This document shows, piece after piece, positions 1 to 8,945 of a stretch of 64,000 bases of DNA (within the stretch, counting starts at the first letter, position 1; every line of letters begins with the position of its first letter). The translations under genes were made by a program, and so were the position numbers. The stretch spans positions 62,001 through 126,000 of the forward strand of contig JAAKBF010000119.1 in assembly GCA_012656075.1 (NCBI GenBank), read 5' to 3'. The notes under the pieces are model-generated. The model was not told the origin of the DNA. It made no database searches and saw nothing but the letters and a program-made list of their open reading frames with translations. Origin of the DNA: Phytophthora hibernalis. Lineage: Eukaryota; Oomycota; Peronosporomycetes; Peronosporales; Peronosporaceae.

Positions 1-223
1 TAAAACGCAACCTCCCCACGGTTTTGTGGTTGAAGAGGAGTAACTTGGTCATCACATTGACAACGGGAACTCGTGCATAGCCACAAATTGAACACTCCTT
101 CCTGAAAACTTCAACCTCAGGATGCTTTCCAGCTCTATTCTGACGTTTGACATTCGACGACTCTCAAATAGGTGAAACGTTTTGCTGCTTAGGAGGTCAT
201 GACTCAATCATCAGCATTTCCAG

Positions 224-243
224 TTCACTTTCGTTTTCTCCAC
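224..243 (+). promoter_or_regulatory. Probable core promoter (INR-like) of SWEET copy A
   Basis: TTCACTTTCGTTTTCTCC lies about 35-55 bases before the start codon. It resembles the oomycete initiator TCAYTYY followed by a pyrimidine-rich flanking element. SWEET copy B has a better version (GCTCACTTTCATTTTC) at the same distance. The match is approximate and no transcript evidence is available. Confidence 0.45.
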
Positions 244-277
244 CAACGTAACAAGCTACTCCCTCCACAACACGAAA

Positions 278-1102
278 ATGGCGTCCGACGCAGCTGAAAC
301 CGTTATCAACGTTCTCTCCACGATCGCTACAGCGTGCATCTTCCTGAGCATGGTCCCGGGTGTGTGGGCTGCCCATAAGAAGCGAAGTATCGCGGGCCTC
401 AACTACTATCCGCTCGCCATGATGTACGCGCAGTCGATGGGGTGGGTCATCTACTCGTGGGCAGACCACTCCTTCTTCCCCGTGGGTGCCGTCAATTGCC
501 TCGGTGCTGTTCTGGGGGCCATCTTTTCAGGCGTCTGCATTGCCTACGAGCGAGAATTCCGCGGACGCTACATCGGTTTCTTCGCTTTTGTCTTCGCTGT
601 CACGATCGCGTTGATCCTGTATCGATTCCTGAGCTCGCAAGATGACGACTCCATCGCCAAGGTGCTCGGCTACTTCGCAGACGTCATGGCCGTCATCATG
701 TTCGGTGCGCCGCTCATGCTGCTCGGGGACGTCGTCAAGACGAAAAACTCCGAGGTCATCGCGGCGCCCATGGCCATCTCCGGCTTCATCAACGGCGTAC
801 TCTGGTCGGTGTACGGCATCATGCAGACGAACAATTACGTCCTCGTTCCGAATGCCATCGGTGGGGTTCTGTGCTTTGTGCAAGTGGTCCTCATTGTCAT
901 TTTCCCACGAAAGCAAAATGACAAGGCCGAAAACTGCTGGAAGAGGGATCCGTCATTCGCGCGCAGGCAGCGTAAGATAAATCAAACGTGTTTTCAAATT
1001 ACTAATGCACTCAATATTCATTGTTGGTTTGATTTACCAAGGAGAACGAACAGCATACTTGAGTACTGTAAAGATTGTCAGGCCGCCTTCGTCTCCAAAT
1101 AG
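278..1102 (+). CDS. SWEET (MtN3/saliva) sugar transporter, copy A, C-terminus frameshifted
   Basis: SWEETs are plasma-membrane or vacuolar uniporters for mono- and disaccharides. Two MtN3 triple-helix repeats are visible. The first runs through the GLNYYPLAMMYAQSMGWVIY region (about residues 45-65). The second runs through SEVIAAPMAISGFINGVLW, about residues 165-185, with the PMA..NG..W..YG signature. Together with the linker helix this gives about seven membrane segments in about 230 residues, the usual family size. The start at 278 follows a core promoter and matches copy B. Relative to copy B there is an extra codon at about residue 26 (VPG for VR). A one-base loss at 928-932 replaces the last dozen or so residues with an unrelated tail running to 1102; the ancestral stop is near 975. 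The transport core is intact, so it may still function. Copy A is intronless and almost identical to copy B in coding sequence. Confidence 0.85.
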   Translation: MASDAAETVINVLSTIATACIFLSMVPGVWAAHKKRSIAGLNYYPLAMMYAQSMGWVIYSWADHSFFPVGAVNCLGAVLGAIFSGVCIAYEREFRGRYIGFFAFVFAVTIALILYRFLSSQDDDSIAKVLGYFADVMAVIMFGAPLMLLGDVVKTKNSEVIAAPMAISGFINGVLWSVYGIMQTNNYVLVPNAIGGVLCFVQVVLIVIFPRKQNDKAENCWKRDPSFARRQRKINQTCFQITNALNIHCWFDLPRRTNSILEYCKDCQAAFVSK

Positions 1103-1204
1103 CGTATTACTGCTGAAGTACTACGTTTTACTAGTACTAGTATAAACAACATTACTACAATATTACTATCGTTAGTACTAGCTAAGAACGATGGCACCAT
1201 TTGC

Positions 1205-1362
1205 ACAGCCACACAGCCTTGATGTCTCCATCCTCGAAGGACACACAGCCTTGATGTCTCCATCCTCGAAGGAGACATCAAGGCTGTGTGGCTGTGAAGG
1301 AAGGACACACAGCCTTGATGTCTCCATCCTCGAAGGAGACATCAAGGCTGTGTGGCTGTGCA
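1205..1362. repeat. Nested short palindromes at the centre of the SWEET inverted repeat
   Basis: A unit beginning CACACAGCCTTGATGTCTCC occurs three times forward. Its reverse complement GGAGACATCAAGGCTGTGTG occurs twice, in the order F F R F R, with short spacers of the ATCCTCGA type. Each F-R pair is a 20-bp stem with an 8-nt loop. The block is flanked on both sides by mirrored DNA (TTGCACAGCCACACAG against its complement). The pattern resembles repeated template switching at a hairpin. Confidence 0.85.
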
Positions 1363-1559
1363 AATGGTGCCATCGTTCTTAGCTAGTACTAACGATAATA
1401 TTGTAGTAATGTTATTTATACTAGTAAAGCATAATGCTTCAGCGGTAATACGCTGTTGGAGACGAGCTGTCTTTACAGTACTCAAGTATGCTGTTCGTTC
1501 TCCTGTAAATCAAACCAACAATGATATTGAGTGCATTAATGAAAACACGTTTGTTTATC

Positions 1560-2058
1560 TTACGCTGCCTGCGCTGACGGATCCCTCTTCCAGCAGTTTC
1601 TCGGCCTTGTCGCTCGTGGAAAAATGACAATGAGACCCTGCACAAAGCACAGAACCACCGATGGCATTCAGGACGATTCGTCTGCATGATGCACCATGCC
1701 TTGATGGCCGGGGTGGATGGCGCCGCGACCGGATTTTCGTCTTGACGACGTCCCCGGCGCTGAGCCACGCATGATGACAGCCATGCGTCTGGAGCACGCA
1801 ACGATGGGTCGTCACTGACTCAGGGAATCGATAACAGCGATCGTGAACGAAGCAAAGCGAAGCCGATGGCTCCGCGGATCTCGCTCGTAGGCGCCTGGCC
1901 GCCGGGCTGGCACCCAGGGAGTGATCTGCCCACCCACCCCATCGACTGCGCGTACATCATGGCGGCCTGAGGCCCGCGATACTGCATGCACACGCTCAGG
2001 AAGATGCACGCTGTACGTCGTGGAGCGTTGATGCGGTTTCAGCTGCGTCGGACGCCAT
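1560..2058 (-). pseudogene. SWEET copy C, inverted and shredded by small deletions
   Basis: The start codon complement lies at 2056-2058 within GGACGCCAT, and the stop complement at 1560-1562, giving a tail that ends in the same stop context as copy A. Between them the sequence aligns base by base with the other SWEETs but lacks dozens of short stretches, so no frame runs for more than about 60 codons. Both MtN3 repeats are lost as protein. It forms the right arm of the 1-2290 palindrome and cannot encode a transporter. Confidence 0.85.
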
Positions 2059-2669
2059 TGTTGTGGAGGGCAGCTGTTACGTTGGTGGAAAACGAAAGTG
2101 GCTGAAATGCTGATGATGAGTCATGACCTCTAAGCAGCAAACGTTTCACTATTTGAGTCGTCGAATGTCAAACGTCAGAATAGAGCTGAAGCATCCTGAG
2201 TTGGCTTTCAGGAAGGAGTGTTCAATTTGCCAGTTCCGTTGTCAATGTGATGACAAGTTACTCCTCTTCAACCACAAAACCGGAGCGTTTTGCTCAGGTT
2301 CTGTGAGGATCATGACGCTTTTCTGGTCACTGCTGGGATTGCGAATAAAGGTATTAACTCAAGCATGTTTGGGTCTCTCATTGATGCTGACGATCAGACT
2401 GTTGCCTCCAAGCCGCATCCACCACGCCGCTGGCATCTCCAGTGATGCCCGTGTTACCTGCAACATGTTTGCGAACCCAGTGGGCCATTTTCAGAATATT
2501 TAAAGAAAATATTGCTTTCGCTCCACTATGGATTGAGATTTCATATCTGGTTTGCGGTGGTATCGCCAACAACAGCATTCGTAATCGATCTACAGTATAC
2601 ATGAATAACTGGGATGTGGATCATTTTAGTCATTGGCATTTAAACAGAGATAAGTGTGCTACCTTGCAA

Positions 2670-2730
2670 AAAAATCCCGTGAGTTGTTGGCAATGAAAAG
2701 GTAGTCATTGTCAACAACTCCGGGATTTTT
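2670..2730. repeat. Imperfect hairpin, about 25-bp stem
   Basis: AAAAATCCCGTGAGTTGTTGG at 2670-2690 and onward pairs with CAACAACTCCGGGATTTTT ending at 2730, around a 10-nt loop with one mismatch and one bulge. It could be a remnant of a foldback or miniature element. No flanking target duplication was recognised. Confidence 0.6.
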
Positions 2731-3435
2731 ATAACATCGTCCGGTAAACGTACCAAGTTGGCTACATGTATCATTCGTCAGTAGTAGTAGTAGTACACGT
2801 GTTCTCGCGTTTTTCGTTAATTTAGAGTCATTTGGTTGAGCCTCGACAGTGCCAGCGAAATACGCAGTTATAATAATACTTGAAGTAATAAGTAATAAAA
2901 ACCTCTGCGGGAAAAAATATCCATGACATGTTAACAGTTACATCCCACCGTATGTTTGTCAACTCTAGCCAGCAATTTGCTGGCATTATTATACCAATCC
3001 GATTGGTTTGCAACTTCAGGGTTGCTAAACTTAAATATTTAGTTAAAATTTGTATTACTTCGTTGTATAAGTACTGCGGTATTACAGTATATTGCCTATA
3101 TTTTCTTGAGCTGTGTCTGAAGAAAACCTCGCCTCCACTCTCACTAAAGTCTAAGAGTCTCAGACTGCAGTTTGAGGTTATCAATCCTTTGATACCCGTT
3201 CACTCTGAATTGACATGTGAGACGATTAATGCCATTTGTAAACCTTTAACCTATCCCTTTACACATTATTTGGTAGGGAGGAGGGCATCTACAGTATATG
3301 CACATTTGCCTTTGCATGAATTGTATCCCCCAAAAGGAAAAAAAAGATTCCCCAGTTAACATGATTTTGTTTTATTAATATAGTAATGTGCTACAACTAA
3401 TAACCTATAATGTAAATAATAGCAGCAACAATGCG

Positions 3436-3830
3436 ATTGAAACTGCGGTTTGAGAGAGGCGGAGCGGTCAAACCGCAGGATAGTGCTGAAGCATTGAAGT
3501 TGAATGCGACTGAGACTGCTGTTTGAGAGAGGCGGATAGTGCTGGTAAAGCATCCTGAAGTTGAAGTTTTCAGGAGGGTGTGCTCAAGATTTTTGTTGTT
3601 GCTGTACACGCGTTATGTTAGACCTCCAAGCATCTCCCACCGTGTGGCTATCATGACGCGACAACTCCACTGCAACCCAAGCAACACGCAACATGGCCGC
3701 GGTGGTCACCGCATTGAGGATATTCTGAAGATTTGACGATCGGTGTCTTGCTGCGTTGACATATCTACGCTCACGGCGACTCGGTCTATGGCAGATTGAA
3801 ACAAGCAGTAACCCAGTGATCCCGTGTATA
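3436..3830. repeat. Duplicated SWEET-upstream block (copy of 11962-12330)
   Basis: Stretches such as GAGAGAGGCGGAGCGGTCAA, GCGACAACTCCACTGCAACC and GAGGATATTCTGAAGATT occur in the same order at 11962-12330, just upstream of SWEET copy B. Within this block the first 60 bases are partly repeated in tandem (GAGAGAGGCGGA twice). It is evidence that the SWEET-to-dehydrogenase interval was duplicated as a unit. Confidence 0.75.
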
Positions 3831-4235
3831 GTAAAAAAATAACTGGGTAAACAAAATACTTGGGTTTACTGAAATTTCTCCGATCAATATTTTGGATTGT
3901 GTATGTTGCTTTGTTCAAACTTTGAGCTCACTGAACTTCAAAGTATTGGAACAAACCCGCTCAGCCTTAGAATTAAAACAAACTTTTGGATGTCAATAAT
4001 TTTACTTAAATTATATGTACTTTTTATTTTCACTACAGCTGACTCGAGAGATTTCCGTATGTTTAGCAGGCTGGATTACCAATGGTATATCAAGGTTGCT
4101 AAAAATTAAATAACCTAAGGTAACGTTAGGAAGTATTATGTTTCCTACGTCTACTGTATGAAGTTATCCAAACTTCAGCTCAATCGGTTTAAAAACGGGG
4201 GATACCCAACTTCAATATTACATGTAGCTGGTAAG

Positions 4236-4291
4236 CATCTTCGACCTCGATGAGGTCGTAAACGTTTACGACCCTATCGACGTAGTGGATG
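4236..4291. promoter_or_regulatory. 56-nt palindrome upstream of dehydrogenase A
   Basis: The centre is the perfect 18-nt palindrome GTCGTAAACGTTTACGAC. Imperfect dyad arms extend outward to CATCTTCG at the left edge and GTGGATG at the right. A counterpart of the same length lies at 14074-14129, upstream of the second dehydrogenase copy, with even better arms. It lies about 340 bases before the likely transcription start, between the divergent SWEET-like and dehydrogenase genes. A palindromic protein-binding site or a foldback remnant are both possible. Confidence 0.6.
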
Positions 4292-4576
4292 TTTACCGTA
4301 TCAGCCAGGGCTTGGTAATTAGTATTGCAAAGTCTGAAGATCACCGGCGGCAACACTGCAGCTTGAGGTTATCCAACCTTCAAGTTGGAGGTGTCAACTC
4401 TCTCGCGGCGATAACAACCGTATCGTTACCTGTACCGGTACCGGTACACGTATCCACCTTCCATCGTCCTCAACAAACCCCTCAAGCCAACCAGCCGTGA
4501 TGGTGGTTGAAGCACTCCGTGACGTTTGGGGGGTCGATTCTGGCATGACGTCCATGTTTACGAGCCTCTTCAGAGA

Positions 4577-4595
4577 GCTCACTTTCCAATTCCCC
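4577..4595 (+). promoter_or_regulatory. INR+FPR core promoter of dehydrogenase A
   Basis: GCTCACTTTCCAATTCCCC matches the oomycete initiator plus flanking promoter region (GCTCATTYYNCAWTTT) at all but one or two positions. It sits about 47 bases before the start codon at 4628. The same element is at 14395 upstream of the broken second copy. Confidence 0.65.
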
Positions 4596-4627
4596 ACCAA
4601 CGGAACAACAACCAATACTCATCGACA

Positions 4628-5770
4628 ATGGCCCCTCAGGTATTATACGCCCTCCTTCTCCCCGCGGTCGCCCATCTAACGGTTTAGTGTTTTTGACTCA
4701 CCTGTGGCAAGCAGAACCTCTCGTTCGTACTCGAAAAGGTGGACGTAGTCAGCTACGAAGACCGCCCCGTGCCGGAGATCAAGGACCCGCACGATGTCAT
4801 CGTGAACGTGCGCTACACGGGAATCTGCGGCAGTGACGTGCACTACTACACACACGGCAGCATCGGCAAGTACGTGGTGGAGAAGCCCATGGTGCTGGGC
4901 CACGAGTCGGCCGGCGTGGTGCATGCCGTTGGCGCCGCCGTCAAGTCTCTCAAGCCGGGTGACGAGGTGGCCATGGAGCCCGGTGTGCCGTGCCGCCGCT
5001 GCGTCCGCTGTCTCGAGGGCAACTACAACCTGTGCCCGGACATGGCCTTCGCCGCCACGCCGCCGTACGACGGCACGCTGGCCAAGTTCTACGTCATGCC
5101 CGAGGACTTTTGCTACAAGCTGCCGGCCAACGTCTCCATGCAGGAAGGCGCCATGCTCGAGCCCACCGCTGTGGCTGTGCACTTCTGCCGCATGGCCAAG
5201 GTGCAGCCTGGCAACAGCGTCGTGGTCTTTGGTGTTGGGCCCGTGGGAATGTTGGCCTGCAAGGTGGCGCGCTATGTGTTCGGAGCCACGACAGTCGTCG
5301 GTGTGGACATGAACGATGCGCGCCTCGAGTTCGCCCTGCAGCACGGAGCCACGCACGTCTTCAAGAGCAAGGCAGGGACTACGCCGCAGCAAATGGCCGA
5401 GGAGATCATCGTCCAGTGCGGGCTTGGAGAGGGTGCGGACATCGTCATCGAAGCCAGTGGCGCCGAACCCTGCATCCAGGCGGCCGTGCACGTCGCGCGC
5501 AATGGTGGATCGTTCACGCAGGGCGGCATGGGCAAGACGGACATCGTGTTCCCCATCGGAATCCTATGTGGTAAGGAGCTCCACGTGACCGGCAGCTTCC
5601 GCTACTCGGCCGGCGACTACCAACTGGCGCTCGACATGATCGCTAGCGGCAAGTTGAGTGTCAAGGAGCTGATCTCCAAGACGGTGCCGTTCGAACAAGC
5701 CAAGGAGGCTTTCGACAACGTCAAGGTCGGCAACGGTATCAAGTGGCTCATCGAAGGGCCCAAGAACTAG
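4628..5770 (+). CDS. Zinc-dependent NAD polyol dehydrogenase (sorbitol/xylitol type), copy A
   Basis: Predicted to oxidise a sugar alcohol such as xylitol or sorbitol to the ketose in the cytosol. Exon 1 (4628-4639) encodes only MAPQ. A 75-nt intron (4640-4714, GT...AG, with TTGAC near its end) joins it to exon 2 (4715-5770), giving about 355 residues, the normal size for this family. Visible motifs are the catalytic-zinc segment GICGSDVHYY, GHESAG, structural-zinc cysteines in CRRCVRCLEGNYNLC, the Rossmann glycine motif GVGPVG, and an acidic VGVDMND at the end of the second strand, which favours NAD over NADP. The frame opens before 4739, so the intron is needed to reach an ATG behind the core promoter. 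The amino end (NLSFVLEK) resembles fungal xylitol dehydrogenases; a fungal origin is possible but untested. Confidence 0.88.
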
Positions 5771-6583
5771 GTCACGGATGTTCGGGCTGGTACCACAAGC
5801 CAAGGCGTATCGTTGTAGCTTTAACCTTTTTGAATGCATTCATTGCCCTTTTTCACTACTCGTTCTCGTCACTTACTTCGCGGTGCTGGTCATTGCAACC
5901 CGTTGAGCTGCAATCAGCGTAGACGTCGAATGCTCCAGGTTCGGCACTGCAATCACCACAGAAAGATGGCACACGTTTGCACAGAAGCACAGCCACGCCT
6001 GCATCTCCTTCGGGGACGGCTTGGACGCAGACTAGCCTAGTTCCAGGTGGCGTCGGACGCCGTCGGCAGCGCAATACCAAAGCGAAATGGGAGGCTGCTA
6101 GCCAACTTTCCTGTGGCTCTGCTATTCTAGTCCGGAAAAAATTGCGGTATTGCAATTACTGTAGGATAAGCTTTATTATTCCGGAGACCTGATCCGTATT
6201 ACGCCAGCTTTGCGTTTGTCAGCCAATAGCAATCAGGATGTGCCTCTAGAGCAGCCAATTTAGCCAATGGCGCAGTATTAGGGTTAGGTTAAGTTTGTTC
6301 CAACTTATTTCCGGAAAATCCCTGAAAATGTCGTTATTACACTATTTAAGTTATTCTCACCATTATTCGATAAGTCCAATTTCGTTCAACATTGAAGTGT
6401 CATCCCAGTAAAAACAGCAAGAAACCCCGAGCTGCCAGGTGAAGAGCCACAAGTTATTAAGATTTGAGCAGTTCAGTAGGGCATGATGCGTAGGGCACCG
6501 CGCGGGCTCGATATCCCCAGCGGGACGGTAGGCCAAGAGCTGCCGCGGTAAAGGTCTTACAAGAGTTCCTAGGATCAGCCGAC
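5771..6583. other. Intergenic; dehydrogenase 3' flank
   Basis: The first 120 bases after the stop are shared with the 3' flank of dehydrogenase copy B (21341-21460), so they are probably 3' UTR. No gene is recognised in the rest. Confidence 0.6.
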
Positions 6584-7748
6584 ATGACATGTGACAGCTT
6601 AGATACAATGGATTCTACTCTCTCTCAGGAATCTAGCTTTCCTATGAAGAATTTCTACTCACGAATAACAGCTTTCTCTATCTGTCTACAGACCAAGAAA
6701 AGTGGCAAAACTCGTGCGGTTGATGGCTTTTTAGCAAAGTCAACTGCTTTGGGGTATTTTTCTCAAGTTTTTAACATGCTCCGCGAGCGCTATATGAGTT
6801 CGCTGTCGGACTCTAAGCGTGTGGCTAAAATTCAGGATAAGATGGCAAGCTCCATTGAAGAGCGCAATTTGCGTGCAAACATACAGAAAAACGATACCCC
6901 AGGGTGCACTGTGTCTGATCTCTCTGTTTTGGTGGAGCACCATGTGGTATATGCTGACGTCGCAATGGGCCTCAAATCTGTACATGACGCGCGCTACTTA
7001 CGATGATGTGGCATACGTTCGGTAGAGCTATTGACACGTGCTTTGCGCGCAAGCAACAACTCTCAATTGCTGCGTCTGGCGAGTTGTTTTTGCACGTTGC
7101 ACGGATCAAGACATCGGTTGTGCAAGGTGTCTCGATCTATTAGTCCCTGACTACTGGCAACAATGCATGCTGCATGTCTTTGGTCTGCTTTTCATTTGCT
7201 ATGATGAACCCCTCGCAATGTCAGACTTACCGGGCAGGCAGACATACTCGCAAGAAGAGGCCGTTATCTACTGAAAGAGCTTTCAAACTGAAGGAGATGG
7301 CGAATTACAGCCAACTTTGAAGCGAGAGCGTAAGCGCCCTAACATCGCAAGTTATATTACCGAGGTTATTCGGGACTCTCTGAAACAAATGTCGCCTGCG
7401 CAACAGCCACGGGTAACCCCAGGCATGACGAGTCACTCCATCCGACGAGGATCTGCTGCGTATACTAACGCCTCCCCGAAGTTAGCTATCCAGTTGGTAT
7501 CTACACGAGGAGCTTGGCTGCTTGAATCACTCACTAAAGCATTTGCATACATAGGCACGACCACAAGTGAGGATCAAAGTGTGGGGAAAGTTCTGGCGGG
7601 CTACCGAACTCCAGACTTACCAGTTGTGACGCCGACCATTGATGATCTTCAACTGCGTCTGTCAGTCGTGGAGTATAGACAGCTGGTCACGCTGCGCAAC
7701 GAGCTCTTTCACCACGTTATTGGGTCCCATAACCCAATAATGTGGTGA
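6584..7748 (+). pseudogene. Tyrosine recombinase part of the Crypton-like element
   Basis: Residues after about 6650 look like the DNA-binding amino half (KKSGKTRAVDGFLAK...). A frame change near 7000 leads to WHTFGRAID and an LFLHVARIKTS strand-pair region, typical of the first catalytic-arginine side. After further stops, 7317-7748 carries TPGMTSHSIRRGSAAY (the H-x-x-R box) and then GAWLLESLTKAFAYIGTT, whose tyrosine is a plausible nucleophile. The order of motifs fits a Crypton recombinase of about 500 residues. At least three frame changes or stops are present, so it is called a pseudogene. Assignment rests on motif order; no search was possible. Confidence 0.6.
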
Positions 7749-7828
7749 AAGAGCTCGTTGGGTCCCATAACCCAATAATGTGGTGAAAGAGCTCGTTGCG
7801 CAGCGTGACCAGCTGTCCATACTCCGCC
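7669..7828. repeat. Fold-back duplication inside the recombinase element
   Basis: About 57 bases from 7669 (including CAGCTGGTCACGCTGCGCAA) are repeated inverted up to 7828. The innermost part, ending CCCATAACCCAATAA, is repeated once more between the arms (F R' R). It interrupts the reading frame between the recombinase and its carboxyl extension. The layout mimics the nested palindrome at 1205-1362. Confidence 0.85.
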
Positions 7829-7844
7829 AGATCCCCGTTTCAAC

Positions 7845-8825
7845 GTGTTAATAGACGTCGTGAACGCTGGATTTGCAGCTCTGCTCATTCACATGGACAC
7901 AGTGTTAGAAGCTGCAAGAATTTCTGGCACGTCTGTACACATTCACCGTTACCTTTACGAACTTGAGCGAGGAATAGCAGCCACCAACTCCTGCCTTGGC
8001 TGCAGTATTTCCACGTCAACGTGCAGCGAATGGGGTGGCCACCTGGCGAGAAATTGGCGAACAGCTAACCACGCTCAATTCAGTCAGGCCGTATCAGAAA
8101 GTGATTCACTTCTGGCATCAACGTTGGAGAATATCTTGGGCCAACTCTCAGCTATAAATGACAGGCTCGCTCGAGTAGAAGATGCAATCGCTGTCTCGCC
8201 GCGTCACCATGCAACTGGAGCAGCTTCGGTGGAAGAAGAGAGTGTCAATCGCCCGCGCAGTCTGCAAACTGCTCTCCCCGCACCAGCAACAGCATCGTTG
8301 CTAGCTGACTGTCTTCTAAACTGGTACAGCAACATCATCTGGCAAGCTGTCAAAGGAAAAAAAGAACAGAACAAAAGAGCAGATGCCAAAGCCGCTGTGA
8401 ATATTATGAAGGTACTGTACCAAGAGCCGTTCACGATTCTTGCGCAACCGGAACGATCTGAAGCAGAGGAGCACTACGTCTGGAAGCACAATCTGTGGAC
8501 CTTGGCAGTTGCGATGGAGAAGTCGGCGATCGCTCGCTTGCAAGCCTTCGATGGGAAGAAGCCTACGTGCAAGGCATCATCTCTGCGGAAGCGCTGGCGG
8601 GAACTGCGTGCGACACATCCGGAAGCATTCGCATCGTTGGGAGATCAGTATCTCACGCTGCAGTACAATGGAGAAATCATCGACACCTGTATGCCTGTTT
8701 CACAACCAGTGGTCATCAAGAGACCTAGCATAACGCTCGCGCACCTGACAGCATACCATCTTGCTTACCGGTCTGCACCTCTGCTTTCTATCTGCACACA
8801 CAGCACAACTAACATCGGCATATAG
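7845..8825 (+). CDS. Carboxyl-terminal domain of the Crypton-like protein
   Basis: A 326-codon open frame that was probably continuous with the recombinase before the fold-back at 7669-7828. It begins LIDVVNAGFAALLIHMDTVL. It has a heptad-like segment LENILGQLSAINDRLARVED near residues 85-105 that suggests a short coiled coil. It ends with a basic, Trp-rich region (KRADAKAAVNIMKVLYQEPF, then SLRKRWRELRATHPEAF) that looks like a nucleic-acid or protein contact domain. The first Met is unlikely to be a true start. The function beyond being part of the element is unknown. Confidence 0.5.
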   Translation: MLIDVVNAGFAALLIHMDTVLEAARISGTSVHIHRYLYELERGIAATNSCLGCSISTSTCSEWGGHLARNWRTANHAQFSQAVSESDSLLASTLENILGQLSAINDRLARVEDAIAVSPRHHATGAASVEEESVNRPRSLQTALPAPATASLLADCLLNWYSNIIWQAVKGKKEQNKRADAKAAVNIMKVLYQEPFTILAQPERSEAEEHYVWKHNLWTLAVAMEKSAIARLQAFDGKKPTCKASSLRKRWRELRATHPEAFASLGDQYLTLQYNGEIIDTCMPVSQPVVIKRPSITLAHLTAYHLAYRSAPLLSICTHSTTNIGI

Positions 8826-8875
8826 CAACATACCATTAAATACAGCAACACACACACAAATTAAACCAATTAGTT

Positions 8876-8945
8876 TGCCGGAGGCCGGGTTCGAACCGGC
8901 GACCTGGAAGCTAAGCTTCCCGCTCATCCGCTGAGCTACTCCGGC
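8876..8945 (-). tRNA. tRNA-like gene with shortened anticodon arm (probable pseudo-tRNA)
   Basis: The minus strand folds as a tRNA. The 7-bp acceptor stem GCCGGAG/CTCCGGC is perfect. The D arm is GCTC...GAGC. A variable loop AGGTC is followed by a 5-bp T stem GCCGG/CCGGC with the invariant TTCGAAC loop. Box A (TAGCTCAGCGGA) and box B (GGTTCGAACCC) match well. The anticodon arm is only 15 nt (GGAAG-CTTAG-CTTCC), two short of normal, so no valid 7-nt loop or anticodon can be assigned. It may be a pseudogene, a SINE head, or a real tRNA with a two-base sequence error. No clear T-run terminator follows. Confidence 0.6.

Larger units (their letters stand above)
1..2290. repeat. Long inverted repeat (palindrome) carrying SWEET copies A and C
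   Basis: The sequence from the left edge to about 1180 reappears inverted from about 1380 to 2290, around a centre near 1280. The left arm holds SWEET copy A and its upstream DNA. The right arm holds the same sequence on the minus strand, but it is shorter: the coding part spans about 500 bases against about 700. It is riddled with small deletions of one to about 30 bases and has few substitutions. The match continues past the SWEET start into the promoter and upstream DNA (1-277 against 2059-2290), so the left arm probably extends beyond the window. The deletion-rich right arm could be a decayed duplication or an uncorrected fold-back read. Confidence 0.85.
2291..4230. other. Gene-poor intergenic DNA with short repeats
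   Basis: No open frame here has recognisable similarity. Within it are a 26-bp imperfect hairpin at 2670-2730 and a block at 3436-3830 that repeats DNA found upstream of SWEET copy B. The remainder is AT-rich, with no feature I can support. Confidence 0.6.
6584..8825 (+). mobile_element. Crypton-like (tyrosine recombinase) DNA transposon, broken
   Basis: Four successive open segments (6584-7006, 7038-7274, 7317-7748, 7845-8825) plus frame-shifted joins form one degenerate element on the plus strand. The protein type is a tyrosine recombinase as found in Crypton elements of stramenopiles, which integrate by strand exchange through a tyrosine. No terminal repeats are seen, as expected for Cryptons. 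Several frame changes and a fold-back duplication at 7669-7828 interrupt it, so it is not autonomous. Exact borders are not visible. Confidence 0.6.

Noticed and set aside
4676..5491. A 271-codon open frame antisense to dehydrogenase A
   Set aside because: It is a mirror of a GC-rich, strongly codon-biased gene, is His/Asp/Val-rich without any domain, and the sense strand has a clear enzyme.
8876..8945. Functional tRNA-Leu or suppressor tRNA
   Set aside because: Any 7-nt loop placement violates U33 or purine-37 rules or breaks the anticodon stem, so no anticodon can be claimed.
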